From positions 1 to 64,000 of the forward strand of contig NZ_WEGK01000008.1 in the NCBI RefSeq assembly GCF_009604405.1: a DNA stretch of 64,000 bases, written 5' to 3'. Under the pieces are notes generated by a model, which worked only from the letters and a program-made list of their open reading frames with translations, ran no database searches and was not told the origin of the DNA. Origin of the DNA: Nocardia macrotermitis. GTDB taxonomy: Bacteria > Actinomycetota > Actinomycetes > Mycobacteriales > Mycobacteriaceae. Positions 25,410 through 33,519 of the stretch are shown here, in pieces. Both the position numbers and the translations under genes were made by a program. The first letter of the stretch is position 1. Every line of letters starts with the position of its first letter.

Positions 25410-26966
25410 TCAGTGCCCCATCATGATCGGCGCATCGGCCGAATCCTGTGGCGCGGCCGGTTTCACCTTCGGCAGGAAGTACGCCGGAATCAACGTCACC
25501 ACGACCAGCGCCACCGCCACCACGAAGGTGTGCGCGAATGCCGTTGCGGCCTGGTCGAATCCGGCGGCCAGCGCACCCGGCGGGAACTGCTTGGCGATCG
25601 CCGGGTCGAAGCGCGACGCGATCGCCGGCTGCGCGAGCGGCTTGCTGTTCAGCAGGTTCGTCAGCACCACCGACATGACCGCGGTACCGATCGACCCCGC
25701 GGTCTGGTTCACGATGTTCATCAGCGTCGTGCCCCGCGCCACCTGCGCATGGGTCAGCGTCTGGATCGCCGCGGTCATCACCGGCATCATGGTGCAGCCC
25801 ATGCCCAGACCCATCACGAACAACGCCGCCATCAGCAGCCCGTAGGACGTGTCGGCGTGCAACTGGGTCAGGAACGCGGTCCCGATGCCGATCACGACCA
25901 GACCCGTCAGCACGATCCGCCCCGGACCGATCTTGTCCACCAGCCGACCAGCGATCGGCATGGTCAGCATCGCGCCCAATCCCTGTGGCGCGATGAGCAA
26001 TCCGGCGTGCAACGGCGTCAGGCCGCGCACCTGTTGCAGATAACTGGGCAGCAGCAGACCCGCCCCGAAGAACGCGACCGCGAAGAACACCATGGTCAGC
26101 ACCGCGAAGGTCAGCGACCGGTTCCGGAACAGGTGCACATCGATCAGCGGATGGTCGGTGCGCAGCGCGTGCAGCACGAACGCCACCATCAGCACCAGCC
26201 CCACGATCGCGGGAATCAACACCCGCGAGGCCAGTACGGTGTGCTTCTCGGGAATCGAGGACACCCCGAACAGGAACAGCGCCAAACCCGGTGAGGCCAG
26301 CAGCATTCCGACGAAGTCGAACGTCTCGGAGGGTTCGGGCCGGTCGGGTGCGAACACCACGTAGGACAGGATCAGGGACAGCGCCCCGATCGGAACGTTG
26401 ATCAGGAAGATCCAGTGCCATCCGGCCATACCGAACCAGTGCACGTCGATCAGCCAGCCGCCCAGGATCGGACCCAGGATCGGGCCCAGCAGCATCGGCA
26501 CACCGAGCACCGCCATCACCCGGCCGATCCGCTGCGGGCCCGCGGCATGGGTCATGATCGTCATGCCCAGCGGCATCAGCATGCCGCCGCCGAGGCCCTG
26601 GATCACGCGAAAGGCGATGAGCGACTCGATGTTCCATGCCGTGGAGCACAGCAGCGAGCCCAGCACGAAGAAGGTCAGCGCCATCATGTAGAGGCGTTTG
26701 GTGCCGAATCGGTCCGCCGCCCAACCGGTCAGCGGAATGACGGTCGCCAGGGCGAGCGTGTAGCCGGTCATCGACCAGGCCGCGATCGCGTAGGTGGCGT
26801 GGAAGGTGTTCTGGAACGTCGGGAGAGCGATGGTGACGACGGTGATGTCGAGGATCGACATGATCGCGCCGAGCACCACGACACCGGCCACCTTCAACAC
26901 GCCCGCGTCGAGCTTGTCGGAGGTCGGATCCGGCTGTGCGGTCTGACTATCCGGAGGAGTGGTCAC
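25410..26966 (-). CDS. DHA2 family MFS transporter (EmrB/QacA-like)
   Basis: A 518-residue, 14-segment exporter of the DHA2 family. It carries LDITVVTIALPTF in segment 1, GWAADRFGTKRLYM after segment 2 (motif A) and a GPILGPILGGWLID motif C in segment 5. The N-terminal 30 residues are acidic and cytoplasmic. It is not adjacent to a regulator gene, so induction cannot be predicted. It is divergent from the NfeD-like/SPFH genes with 158 bp between. Substrate unknown. Confidence 0.88.
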   Translation of the reverse strand: MTTPPDSQTAQPDPTSDKLDAGVLKVAGVVVLGAIMSILDITVVTIALPTFQNTFHATYAIAAWSMTGYTLALATVIPLTGWAADRFGTKRLYMMALTFFVLGSLLCSTAWNIESLIAFRVIQGLGGGMLMPLGMTIMTHAAGPQRIGRVMAVLGVPMLLGPILGPILGGWLIDVHWFGMAGWHWIFLINVPIGALSLILSYVVFAPDRPEPSETFDFVGMLLASPGLALFLFGVSSIPEKHTVLASRVLIPAIVGLVLMVAFVLHALRTDHPLIDVHLFRNRSLTFAVLTMVFFAVAFFGAGLLLPSYLQQVRGLTPLHAGLLIAPQGLGAMLTMPIAGRLVDKIGPGRIVLTGLVVIGIGTAFLTQLHADTSYGLLMAALFVMGLGMGCTMMPVMTAAIQTLTHAQVARGTTLMNIVNQTAGSIGTAVMSVVLTNLLNSKPLAQPAIASRFDPAIAKQFPPGALAAGFDQAATAFAHTFVVAVALVVVTLIPAYFLPKVKPAAPQDSADAPIMMGH

Positions 26967-27124
26967 CGCTTCAGCCTTGCACGGACACGCCCGGATGACC
27001 AGAGTCTATTTTCCCTGTGTGGGGACATCCCGCAGCGCGCGAATATTCGGTTCTACTCGGCGATACAGAGCGGTACGCTGGGAAATCACCCGGTTCACCG
27101 TTGCCCGGCAAGGAGATCGATGCG

Positions 27125-27364
27125 ATGACCGACCCGGTGCGGGGTTTGACCGGTACGCTCACATCGCCGATCCGCGGCGCAGGGATGCTCGGGGAGGTCC
27201 TGGTCGCGATCCGAGGGGGGACAGAGAGTTACATCGCACGATCCACCGAGCCCATCGATCAGTTCGCGACCGTTCTGATCATCGAGGTGCATCCGGGCCG
27301 GATCGTCGATGTCGTTCCCTGGATCCCGCTGGACATCGGACCGGGTGGGGAATTGTCGAGATAA
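27125..27364 (+). CDS. small NfeD-like OB-fold protein
   Basis: A 79-residue protein with no membrane segment. GAGMLGEVLVAIRGGTESY followed by EPIDQFATVLIIEV and VDVVPW resembles the OB-fold at the end of NfeD proteins, which work with SPFH (flotillin/stomatin) partners. The start ATG is eight bases after AAGGAGA. The SPFH gene follows 14 bp downstream, so this is probably the soluble form of the NfeD partner. The family match was made by eye from the pattern, not by a search. Confidence 0.6.
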   Translation: MTDPVRGLTGTLTSPIRGAGMLGEVLVAIRGGTESYIARSTEPIDQFATVLIIEVHPGRIVDVVPWIPLDIGPGGELSR

Positions 27365-27378
27365 CAAGGGAGACAACA

Positions 27379-28494
27379 GTGCTGGGGTACCACGTGCCCG
27401 ATCCGGACGAGGCCATGCTCGTCAGCGGCGGCAAGAGCAGAGACAACGCGCCGTTCCGGGTGATCACCGGGCATGGCACCTGGGTGATGCCCTTCTTCCG
27501 CAAGGTCAGATATCTGTCGCTGGCCATGTACGAGGCCGAGATCCAGGAGCGGTGCGTCACCAAACAGGCCATCCAACTCGACGTGCGCGCGGTGATCGCC
27601 TTCAAGGTCGCCAACGACACCCAGTCGGTGGTCAACGCCGCGCAGCGCTTCCTGTCCGAACAGGAACGCGAGATGTCCGTCCTGACCGGCCGCATCTTCT
27701 CCGGACATCTGCGCTCGATCATCGGCTCGATGACCGTCGAGGAGATCATCCGCGAACGCCAGAAGCTCGCCGACGAGGTACTGGTCGCCTCGAAGCTGGA
27801 GATGAGCAATATCGGCCTGTGGGTCGATTCCCTGCAGATCCAGTCCATCGACGACGGCAACCTCGGCTACATCGCCGCCCTCGCCGCCCCGCACAACGCC
27901 GCGGTCCAGCGGGACGCGCAGATCGCCCAGGCCGCCGCCTCGCAGGCCGCCGCCGAGGCCGAACAGGCCTCCCGCCGCAAGCAGGCCGAATACCAGCGCC
28001 AGACCGCGATCCTGCAGGCCGAATACCAGCGCGACATCGACAAGGCCAAGGCCGAGGCGTCCCAGGCCGGACCGCTCGCCGAGGCCATCGCATTGCAGGA
28101 GGTGCTCACCGCGCAGGCCGAACGCGCCCGCAAGGAGGCACAACTGCGCGAACAGCAGCTGCAGACCGAGGTGGTCAAACCCGCCGAAGCCGAGGCCGAA
28201 CGCGTGCGCGTGCTCGCCCAGGCCGAGGCCGACCGCACCCGCATCCAGGCCGAGGCCGCGGCCTCCAACAACCGCATCGCCCTGGATCAGCTGCTCATCG
28301 AACAGCTCCCCGAGATCGTCAAGCAGGCCTCGGCCGGACTGTCCAACGCCAACCTCACCGTACTGAACGGGCCCGACGGTGTCGGCGAGTTGATCAACGG
28401 AATGGTGGGCCAGGGACTGACGGTGTTCAATTCGCTACAGAAGGCTCTGTCCGCCAACGGTGAATCCGACGACAGTGAACATCGTGCGGGCTAG
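27379..28494 (+). CDS. SPFH/flotillin-like protein
   Basis: A 371-residue SPFH (band 7) protein. The SPFH domain spans about residues 1-190 (LDVRAVIAFKV, FLSEQEREMSVL, GSMTVEEIIRER, MSNIGLWVDSLQIQSI). A long Ala/Glu/Gln-rich coiled coil (190-310, EAEQASRRKQAEYQRQ and similar repeats) follows, then a short C-terminal region. Flotillin-like proteins form membrane microdomain scaffolds. Unlike most, it lacks an obvious N-terminal membrane segment. It starts at GTG 27379 six bases after AAGGGAG and is coupled to the NfeD-like gene upstream. Confidence 0.88.
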   Translation: MLGYHVPDPDEAMLVSGGKSRDNAPFRVITGHGTWVMPFFRKVRYLSLAMYEAEIQERCVTKQAIQLDVRAVIAFKVANDTQSVVNAAQRFLSEQEREMSVLTGRIFSGHLRSIIGSMTVEEIIRERQKLADEVLVASKLEMSNIGLWVDSLQIQSIDDGNLGYIAALAAPHNAAVQRDAQIAQAAASQAAAEAEQASRRKQAEYQRQTAILQAEYQRDIDKAKAEASQAGPLAEAIALQEVLTAQAERARKEAQLREQQLQTEVVKPAEAEAERVRVLAQAEADRTRIQAEAAASNNRIALDQLLIEQLPEIVKQASAGLSNANLTVLNGPDGVGELINGMVGQGLTVFNSLQKALSANGESDDSEHRAG

Positions 28495-28527
28495 AGTGAC
28501 CGCACAGTTGACGGCAATGAGGAGCGG

Positions 28528-28923
28528 GTGCAGGTGTCGATCGGGAAATTGGTGTCCTTCGACAGTTCACGGGGGTTCGGATTCATTCGGCCGGAAGACG
28601 GTGGCCCCGATGTGTTCGTGCATGTGAACGATATCGGGTTGGACGAGGACGAACTGCGGCAGGGACGGGTTTTCGAATTCGAGGTGACCGAGGGTGATCG
28701 GGGCCCGAAGGCGGTCAATCTGACCCTGGTCGCGGGGCAGCCGCCGGTGACGCGGCACCGCAACCGCGCAGGCGGCGCGGGGGTACTCACCCCCGCCGAA
28801 CACAAGCGGCTGATCACCGAACTGCTGCTCGACGCCAGCCCGGCGCTGACCGCCGGCGAGATCGTCACCATCCGCGACCGCCTCGCCGCGTTCGCCGAAC
28901 AACACGGCTGGCTCGAGGGCTGA
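28528..28923 (+). CDS. cold-shock domain protein with C-terminal extension (CspB-like)
   Basis: A 131-residue protein. Residues 4-68 are a cold-shock domain with the RNA-binding motifs SSRGFGFIRP (RNP1) and DVFVHVNDI (RNP2). Residues 75-131 form a helical tail (LTPAEHKRLITELL, TAGEIVTIRDRLAAFAEQHGW) seen in the longer CspB proteins of mycobacteria and their relatives, but not in 67-residue CspA types. It should bind single-stranded RNA or DNA. The start is GTG 28528, 33 bp after the SPFH gene; GTG 28534 is possible. Confidence 0.87.
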   Translation: MQVSIGKLVSFDSSRGFGFIRPEDGGPDVFVHVNDIGLDEDELRQGRVFEFEVTEGDRGPKAVNLTLVAGQPPVTRHRNRAGGAGVLTPAEHKRLITELLLDASPALTAGEIVTIRDRLAAFAEQHGWLEG

Positions 28924-29052
28924 CCGGCGTTCCCGGTTTCTGTCGGTACCACGTCATACGATCTCCACGACGATGCGGGCGATGAATTTCCGTCGTCCGC
29001 ATCGTCTATGACGTGAACACCGTCGACCCACCGGAGCGAAGCGGAGGCCACC

Positions 29053-30135
29053 ATGCAGTTGCCCGTCATGCCGCCCGTCAAACCGATGCTGGCCAAATCC
29101 GCCTCGGATCTGCCCGGCGACCCGGAGCTGTTCTACGAACCCAAATGGGATGGCTTCCGCTGCATCGTCTTTCGCGACGGCGACGAGATCGAACTCGGCT
29201 CCCGCAACGACCGACCGCTCACCCGCTACTTCCCGGAATTGGTGACCCTGCTCGCGCAGGCGCTGCCACCGCGCTGCGTGGTCGACGGCGAGGTCGTCGT
29301 GGTCACCGAACACGGCCTGGATTTCGACACCCTGCAGAACCGGCTGCATCCCGCGGCCTCCCGGGTGAACAAACTCGCCGTGGAGACACCGGCCAGCTTC
29401 GTCGCCTTCGATCTGCTCGCCCTCGGCGACCGGGATCTGACCGGCGAACCGTTCGCCGAACGCCGCAAGATCCTGGAAACCATCGTCGACCACTCGCTCG
29501 ACCGCGTGCACCTCACCCCGATCACCACCGACCCGGCCCTGGCCCGGGACTGGTTCACCCGCTTCGAAGGCGCCGGCTTCGACGGCGTCGTGGTCAAGGC
29601 CGGTGATCTGGCCTATCTCCAGGACAAACGGGTGATGATCAAGGTCAAACACGAGCGCACCGCCGACTGCGTGGTAGCCGGATTCCGCTGGCACAAGGAC
29701 GGCCAGGGCGTCGGATCGCTGCTGCTCGGCTTGTACGACGAACAGGGCAATCTGCACCACGTCGGGGTGGCCAGCAGTTTCACCGCCGCCCGCCGCGCCG
29801 CACTCGTCGAAGAACTCGCACCGCTGCGCGAGAACGCCCTCGAGAACCACCCGTGGCGGCAGTGGGCCGACGCCGCGGCCCAGGCCAAGGCCGAGGGCAA
29901 GATGCCCGGCGGCGTCAGCCGCTGGACCGGGACCAAGGACCTGTCCTGGGAGGCGCTGCGGCCCGAACTCGTCGCCGAGGTCCGCTACGAACACGTCATG
30001 GCCGGGCGATTACGCCACGGCGGCCGCCTCGTCCGATTCCGCGACGACCGCACACCCGCATCGTGCACCTACGCCCAACTCGAACAGGTCGCCCCCGCCG
30101 AACTCGCCGACATCTTCGCCGAGGCCCGCAAATGA
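29053..30135 (+). CDS. ligC: ATP-dependent DNA ligase LigC
   Basis: A 360-residue ATP-dependent DNA ligase. Adenylation lysine Lys31 lies in EPKWDGFR (motif I); motif III (VDGEVVVV), motif IV (GVVVKAGD) and motif V (MIKVKHERTADCVVAGF) follow, then an OB domain ending near residue 350. It seals nicks and, in mycobacteria, LigC acts as a backup in end joining and excision repair. It is translationally coupled (ATGA) to the PrimPol gene, the pairing seen in M. tuberculosis Rv3731/Rv3730c. The ribosome-binding site GCGGAGG lies within a GGAGCGAAGCGGAGG repeat-like stretch. Confidence 0.93.
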   Translation: MQLPVMPPVKPMLAKSASDLPGDPELFYEPKWDGFRCIVFRDGDEIELGSRNDRPLTRYFPELVTLLAQALPPRCVVDGEVVVVTEHGLDFDTLQNRLHPAASRVNKLAVETPASFVAFDLLALGDRDLTGEPFAERRKILETIVDHSLDRVHLTPITTDPALARDWFTRFEGAGFDGVVVKAGDLAYLQDKRVMIKVKHERTADCVVAGFRWHKDGQGVGSLLLGLYDEQGNLHHVGVASSFTAARRAALVEELAPLRENALENHPWRQWADAAAQAKAEGKMPGGVSRWTGTKDLSWEALRPELVAEVRYEHVMAGRLRHGGRLVRFRDDRTPASCTYAQLEQVAPAELADIFAEARK

Positions 30136-31199
30136 GCGCGTCGATCGACATCGAAACCGCCGGGCACACCGTGCGCATCAGCAATCCGGACAAGATCTAC
30201 TTCACCAAACGCGGTGAGACCAAACTCGATCTGGTGCGCTACTACCAGGCCGTCGAGGAACCCATCATGCGCACCATCGGCAACCGGCCGGTGCTGCTGG
30301 AGCGTTATCCCGACGGCGCGAGCGGCAAATCCTGGTTCCAGAAACGAGTCCCGGCCTCGGTCCCGGACTGGTTGCAGACCACCAAGGTCGCCACCCCCAA
30401 CGGCACCACCAGCGACGCCCTCGTCGCCGCCGACATGGCGCACATCCTGTGGGCGGTCAACCTGGGCTGCCTGGGTTTCCACGTCTGGGCCAACCACGTC
30501 GCGGCCGGACCACCCGACGTCGCCGCCGGGCACACCCCCACCCCGCACGCGGTCACCGAGGTCCTCGGCGATCTGGCCATCGCCGACGAACTGCGCATCG
30601 ACCTGGACCCCTCCCCCGGCATCGGCTTCGCCGACCTCCGCGAGGCGGCCGTACTCACCCGCGAACTGTGCACCGAACTCGGCATCGATTCGCAGGTGAA
30701 AACCTCCGGCTCCCGCGGCCTGCACATCTACGTCGCCCTCGAACCCCGCTGGGACGGCTACCAGGTCCGCGCCGCCTCGGTCGCCCTGGCCCGCGAACTC
30801 GAACGCCGCCACCCCGACCGCATCACCGCACAATGGTGGAAGGAACTGCGCGGCAGCCGCGTCTTCATCGACTACAACCAGAATGCCCCGCACCGAACGG
30901 TTTTCGGGGCCTGGTGCGTGCGCCCCAAGGTCGGCGCACAGGTTTCCACCCCGATCTCCTGGGACGCCCTGGCCACCGTCGTCCCCGACGAACTCACCAT
31001 CGCCACCGTCCCCGCCCGGGTAGCCGAGTTCGGCGATCCCTGGGCCGACCGCACCCCGCAATCCATCGAGCCCCTGCTGAAAATGGCTGCCCGCGACCAG
31101 GATTCGGGCCTGCTCGACGCGCCCTGGCCACCGCAGTACCCGAAGATGCCGAACGAACCACCCCGCGTCCAACCCAGCCGCGCCCGCACCCAGGACTGA
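30132..31199 (+). CDS. LigD-type primase-polymerase (PrimPol/PolDom)
   Basis: A 355-residue archaeo-eukaryotic primase-type polymerase equivalent to the polymerase domain of LigD (mycobacterial Rv3730c/Prim-PolC relatives). Catalytic acids Asp157 and Asp159 lie in ELRIDLDPSPG; KTSGSRGLHIYV holds the serine/histidine nucleotide-binding motif; VFIDYNQNAPHRTVFG is a later motif. It fills short gaps with a preference for ribonucleotides in related enzymes. The ATG overlaps the ligC stop by four bases, so ligase and polymerase form a repair pair. No ku gene is present in this window. Confidence 0.9.
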   Translation: MSASIDIETAGHTVRISNPDKIYFTKRGETKLDLVRYYQAVEEPIMRTIGNRPVLLERYPDGASGKSWFQKRVPASVPDWLQTTKVATPNGTTSDALVAADMAHILWAVNLGCLGFHVWANHVAAGPPDVAAGHTPTPHAVTEVLGDLAIADELRIDLDPSPGIGFADLREAAVLTRELCTELGIDSQVKTSGSRGLHIYVALEPRWDGYQVRAASVALARELERRHPDRITAQWWKELRGSRVFIDYNQNAPHRTVFGAWCVRPKVGAQVSTPISWDALATVVPDELTIATVPARVAEFGDPWADRTPQSIEPLLKMAARDQDSGLLDAPWPPQYPKMPNEPPRVQPSRARTQD

Positions 31200-31450
31200 C
31201 CGCCCGGACCCCCTCACCGCACCAGCGGCGCCACGACCGAGCACGCGTCCACCGGCGCAGCGCCGCAGTGTCGTGAGCGGCGGCTGTACCAGGGTGAGTT
31301 GGTCGCCGGTCGCGTCGATGATCAGGTGCCGCACCGAGGGCAGCGCGTCACAATTCCGCGCCGCCCCGACACATCCGACCGAGGCACGCCCCTGCGGCCC
31401 AGACCTCGATCGATCCGACCTACACCGTCGCGAGCAGGCCCCTCGCACCA
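31200..31450. other. gene-free region, possible degraded coding remnant
   Basis: Between the PrimPol stop and the terminator of the tetR gene. Minus-strand translation of 31273-31350 gives VRHLIIDATGDQLTLVQPPL, which looks protein-like but leads into no recognisable domain. I see no promoter, RNA gene or complete ORF that I can support. Confidence 0.3.
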
Positions 31451-31489
31451 GGACGCCGCCCGCGCGCGACGGCGAATCGGGCGGCGTCC
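31451..31489 (-). terminator. terminator of the acyl-CoA dehydrogenase/tetR operon
   Basis: A perfect 12-bp inverted repeat, GGACGCCGCCCG (31451-31462) and CGGGCGGCGTCC (31478-31489), 19 bp after the stop of the minus-strand tetR gene. Confidence 0.78.
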
Positions 31490-31508
31490 GTGGTGCTTTC
31501 GACGCCGA

Positions 31509-32153
31509 TCAGCGATCGATCTTCGCGAACGACGTGGTGATCAACGCGAACAACATGTCCGCGAGCAGGATGTGGACCTGCTCGCGAGTCAGGGTGCCGC
31601 GGATGATCCATTCGCGCCCAGCGGTTTTCACCAGACCGCCGTACGCGCGAACCATCGCCCGCAGTTCCGCGGAGTGCCGGGATCCGCTCAGCCCCACCAT
31701 ATCCAGCAGACGGGCCGCGGCCGCGTCGTCGGCCTCGTCCAGGATGCGCTGCACCTCCGGATCGTCGCCGATGCCCTCGTGCCCGGTCACCTTCACCCAG
31801 GTGCTGCCGTGCTCACCGATGATGTCCAGCAACCACGTCACACTCGCGTCGACCCGGTCGCGGTCACTACCGGTCGGCAGCACCATGTTGTCCGGCCGCG
31901 GCAGGGTCACCATCCGGCGCACCACCGCGAGATACAGATCCCGCTTGTTGCCGAAATAGTGGTTGATCAGGCCACGAGCCACCCCGGCACGCTGCGCGAG
32001 CTCTGCGGTGGACACCGCCGCGTACGGGCGTTCACCGAACATCTCGATGGCGCGCGCCAGAATCTGGGCACGCCGCTCGTCGGGATCGAGCCGACGACGC
32101 GACGGAACCTGCGACGCGGCCACCGTGGGACGGGTTTCAGAGTGAGCGGGCAA
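31509..32153 (-). CDS. TetR family regulator in an acyl-CoA dehydrogenase operon
   Basis: A 214-residue TetR-type regulator. The DNA-binding domain lies at residues 25-75 (PYAAVSTAELAQRAGVARGL, INHYFGNKRDLYLAVVRRM). Its start codon overlaps the end of the acyl-CoA dehydrogenase gene by 17 bp, so both are transcribed together, dehydrogenase first. An acyl-CoA or fatty-acid ligand is a reasonable inference from this context. Confidence 0.87.
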   Translation of the reverse strand: MPAHSETRPTVAASQVPSRRRLDPDERRAQILARAIEMFGERPYAAVSTAELAQRAGVARGLINHYFGNKRDLYLAVVRRMVTLPRPDNMVLPTGSDRDRVDASVTWLLDIIGEHGSTWVKVTGHEGIGDDPEVQRILDEADDAAAARLLDMVGLSGSRHSAELRAMVRAYGGLVKTAGREWIIRGTLTREQVHILLADMLFALITTSFAKIDR

Positions 32154-33282
32154 TGAGATCCTTCATCACCTCGTTCGAACCGGCCAGGATACGCAGGATC
32201 CGCGCGCCCGTGTAGAGCTGGGAGATCGGGTATTCCGTCATGTATCCATAGCCGCCGAAGAGTTGCAGACAACGGTCCACCACGATACCCAACTGATCGG
32301 TCAGCCAATATTTCGCCATCGCGGCGGTGGGGATGTCCAGTTCGCCGACGAGATGCTTGCTGATCGCGTCGTCCAGGAAGGTCCGGCTCACCCGCGCGAT
32401 CGTCTTGCACTCCGCGAGCTCGAACTTGGTGTTCTGCATCGCGAACAGCGGCTTGCCGAACGCCTCGCGGCCCTTGGTGTACTCGACGGTCAGCTCGACG
32501 GCCTTCTCCATCATCGCCACCGCCATGATCGCGGTGACCAGCCGCTCCTGCGCCAGCAGCTGCATCATCTGGTAGAAGCCCTGGCCCTCGGCCTCACCGA
32601 GCAGGTTCGAGGCCGACACCCGCAGCCCGTCGAAGAACAGCTCCGCGGTGTCCTGCCCCTTGCCACCGATCTTGGACAGGATCCGGCCGCGCTTGAAACC
32701 GGGAGTGTCGTCGCCGACCTCCGCGAAGATCAGCGAGACGCCCGCCGCGCCCTTGGTCGGGTCGGTCTTCACCGCCAGGATGATGCCGTCGCACAGCCAG
32801 CCGTTGGAGATGAAGATCTTCGAGCCGGTGATGACGTACTCGTCGCCCTCGCGTACCGCGCGGGTCTTGATCGCCTGCAGATCCGATCCGGTGCCCGGCT
32901 CGGTCATGCCGATCGAGAGCACCATCTCACCGGTCGCGGCCTTGGGCAGCACCCGGCGCTTGAGCTCCTCGCTGCCGAAGTGCGCCAGGTACGGCGCGAT
33001 GATCGAGGAGTGCACGGGCATGCCCAGCGCGCCCTCACCACCGAAGGACTGCTCCTCGATGATGGCCGCCTCGTGCGCGAAAGTGCCACCGCCACCGCCG
33101 TATTCAGTCGGGATCGCGGCGCACAGCAGGCCCAGCTCGCCCGCCCGGTTGTACAGCTCACGATCGGGATGGCCCTGCGCGACGAACTTCTCCTCGTGCG
33201 GAACGACCTCCTTGGCGAAGAAATCTCTCGCCAGCTCCCGGACCGCCTCGACCTCGTCGTCGCTCCATACCGCGCGTGCCAT
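32137..33282 (-). CDS. acyl-CoA dehydrogenase
   Basis: A 381-residue FAD-dependent acyl-CoA dehydrogenase catalysing alpha,beta-dehydrogenation of an acyl-CoA. Landmarks: ELGLLCAAIPTEYGGGGGTF, the FAD-binding MTEPGTGSDLQAIKTRA, FISNGWLCDG, and LQLFGGYGYMTEYPISQLYTGAR. The last helix has AGSNEVMKDLI, the LCAD/isovaleryl-CoA dehydrogenase style in which the catalytic glutamate is elsewhere. ATG 33282 is preferred over ATG 33315 because of the GAGGTGAG upstream. It is followed by and overlaps the tetR gene. Chain-length preference is unknown. Confidence 0.9.
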   Translation of the reverse strand: MARAVWSDDEVEAVRELARDFFAKEVVPHEEKFVAQGHPDRELYNRAGELGLLCAAIPTEYGGGGGTFAHEAAIIEEQSFGGEGALGMPVHSSIIAPYLAHFGSEELKRRVLPKAATGEMVLSIGMTEPGTGSDLQAIKTRAVREGDEYVITGSKIFISNGWLCDGIILAVKTDPTKGAAGVSLIFAEVGDDTPGFKRGRILSKIGGKGQDTAELFFDGLRVSASNLLGEAEGQGFYQMMQLLAQERLVTAIMAVAMMEKAVELTVEYTKGREAFGKPLFAMQNTKFELAECKTIARVSRTFLDDAISKHLVGELDIPTAAMAKYWLTDQLGIVVDRCLQLFGGYGYMTEYPISQLYTGARILRILAGSNEVMKDLIARSL

Positions 33283-33519
33283 CTTCGTCTCACCTCTCGT
33301 ACCGAGCCGATTCACCGCGCACGCCCGGACCGCTCACCCACCGGACGCACACACCGGTCGGCAGCCCGCCGACCTCCGCACCAGCGTGGACCACTGTTGG
33401 CATTCTGTCAACAAACCACGCGAACTCGCGTACGGCAGCCGTGTGCGGGGGCACACCTGCGCTGATGCGAGAATGATCCGATCCGTATCCGCCCGCACGA
33501 AGGAAACACCCGCAGCACG

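Noticed and set aside
25281..26294. 337-codon plus-strand ORF over the DHA2 pump gene
   Set aside because: Antisense shadow of a clear 14-segment transporter, with a terminator hairpin inside it.
31273..31350. Minus-strand reading VRHLIIDATGDQLTLVQPPL as a gene
   Set aside because: It is short, has no start with a ribosome-binding site and no recognisable domain; noted as a possible remnant only.
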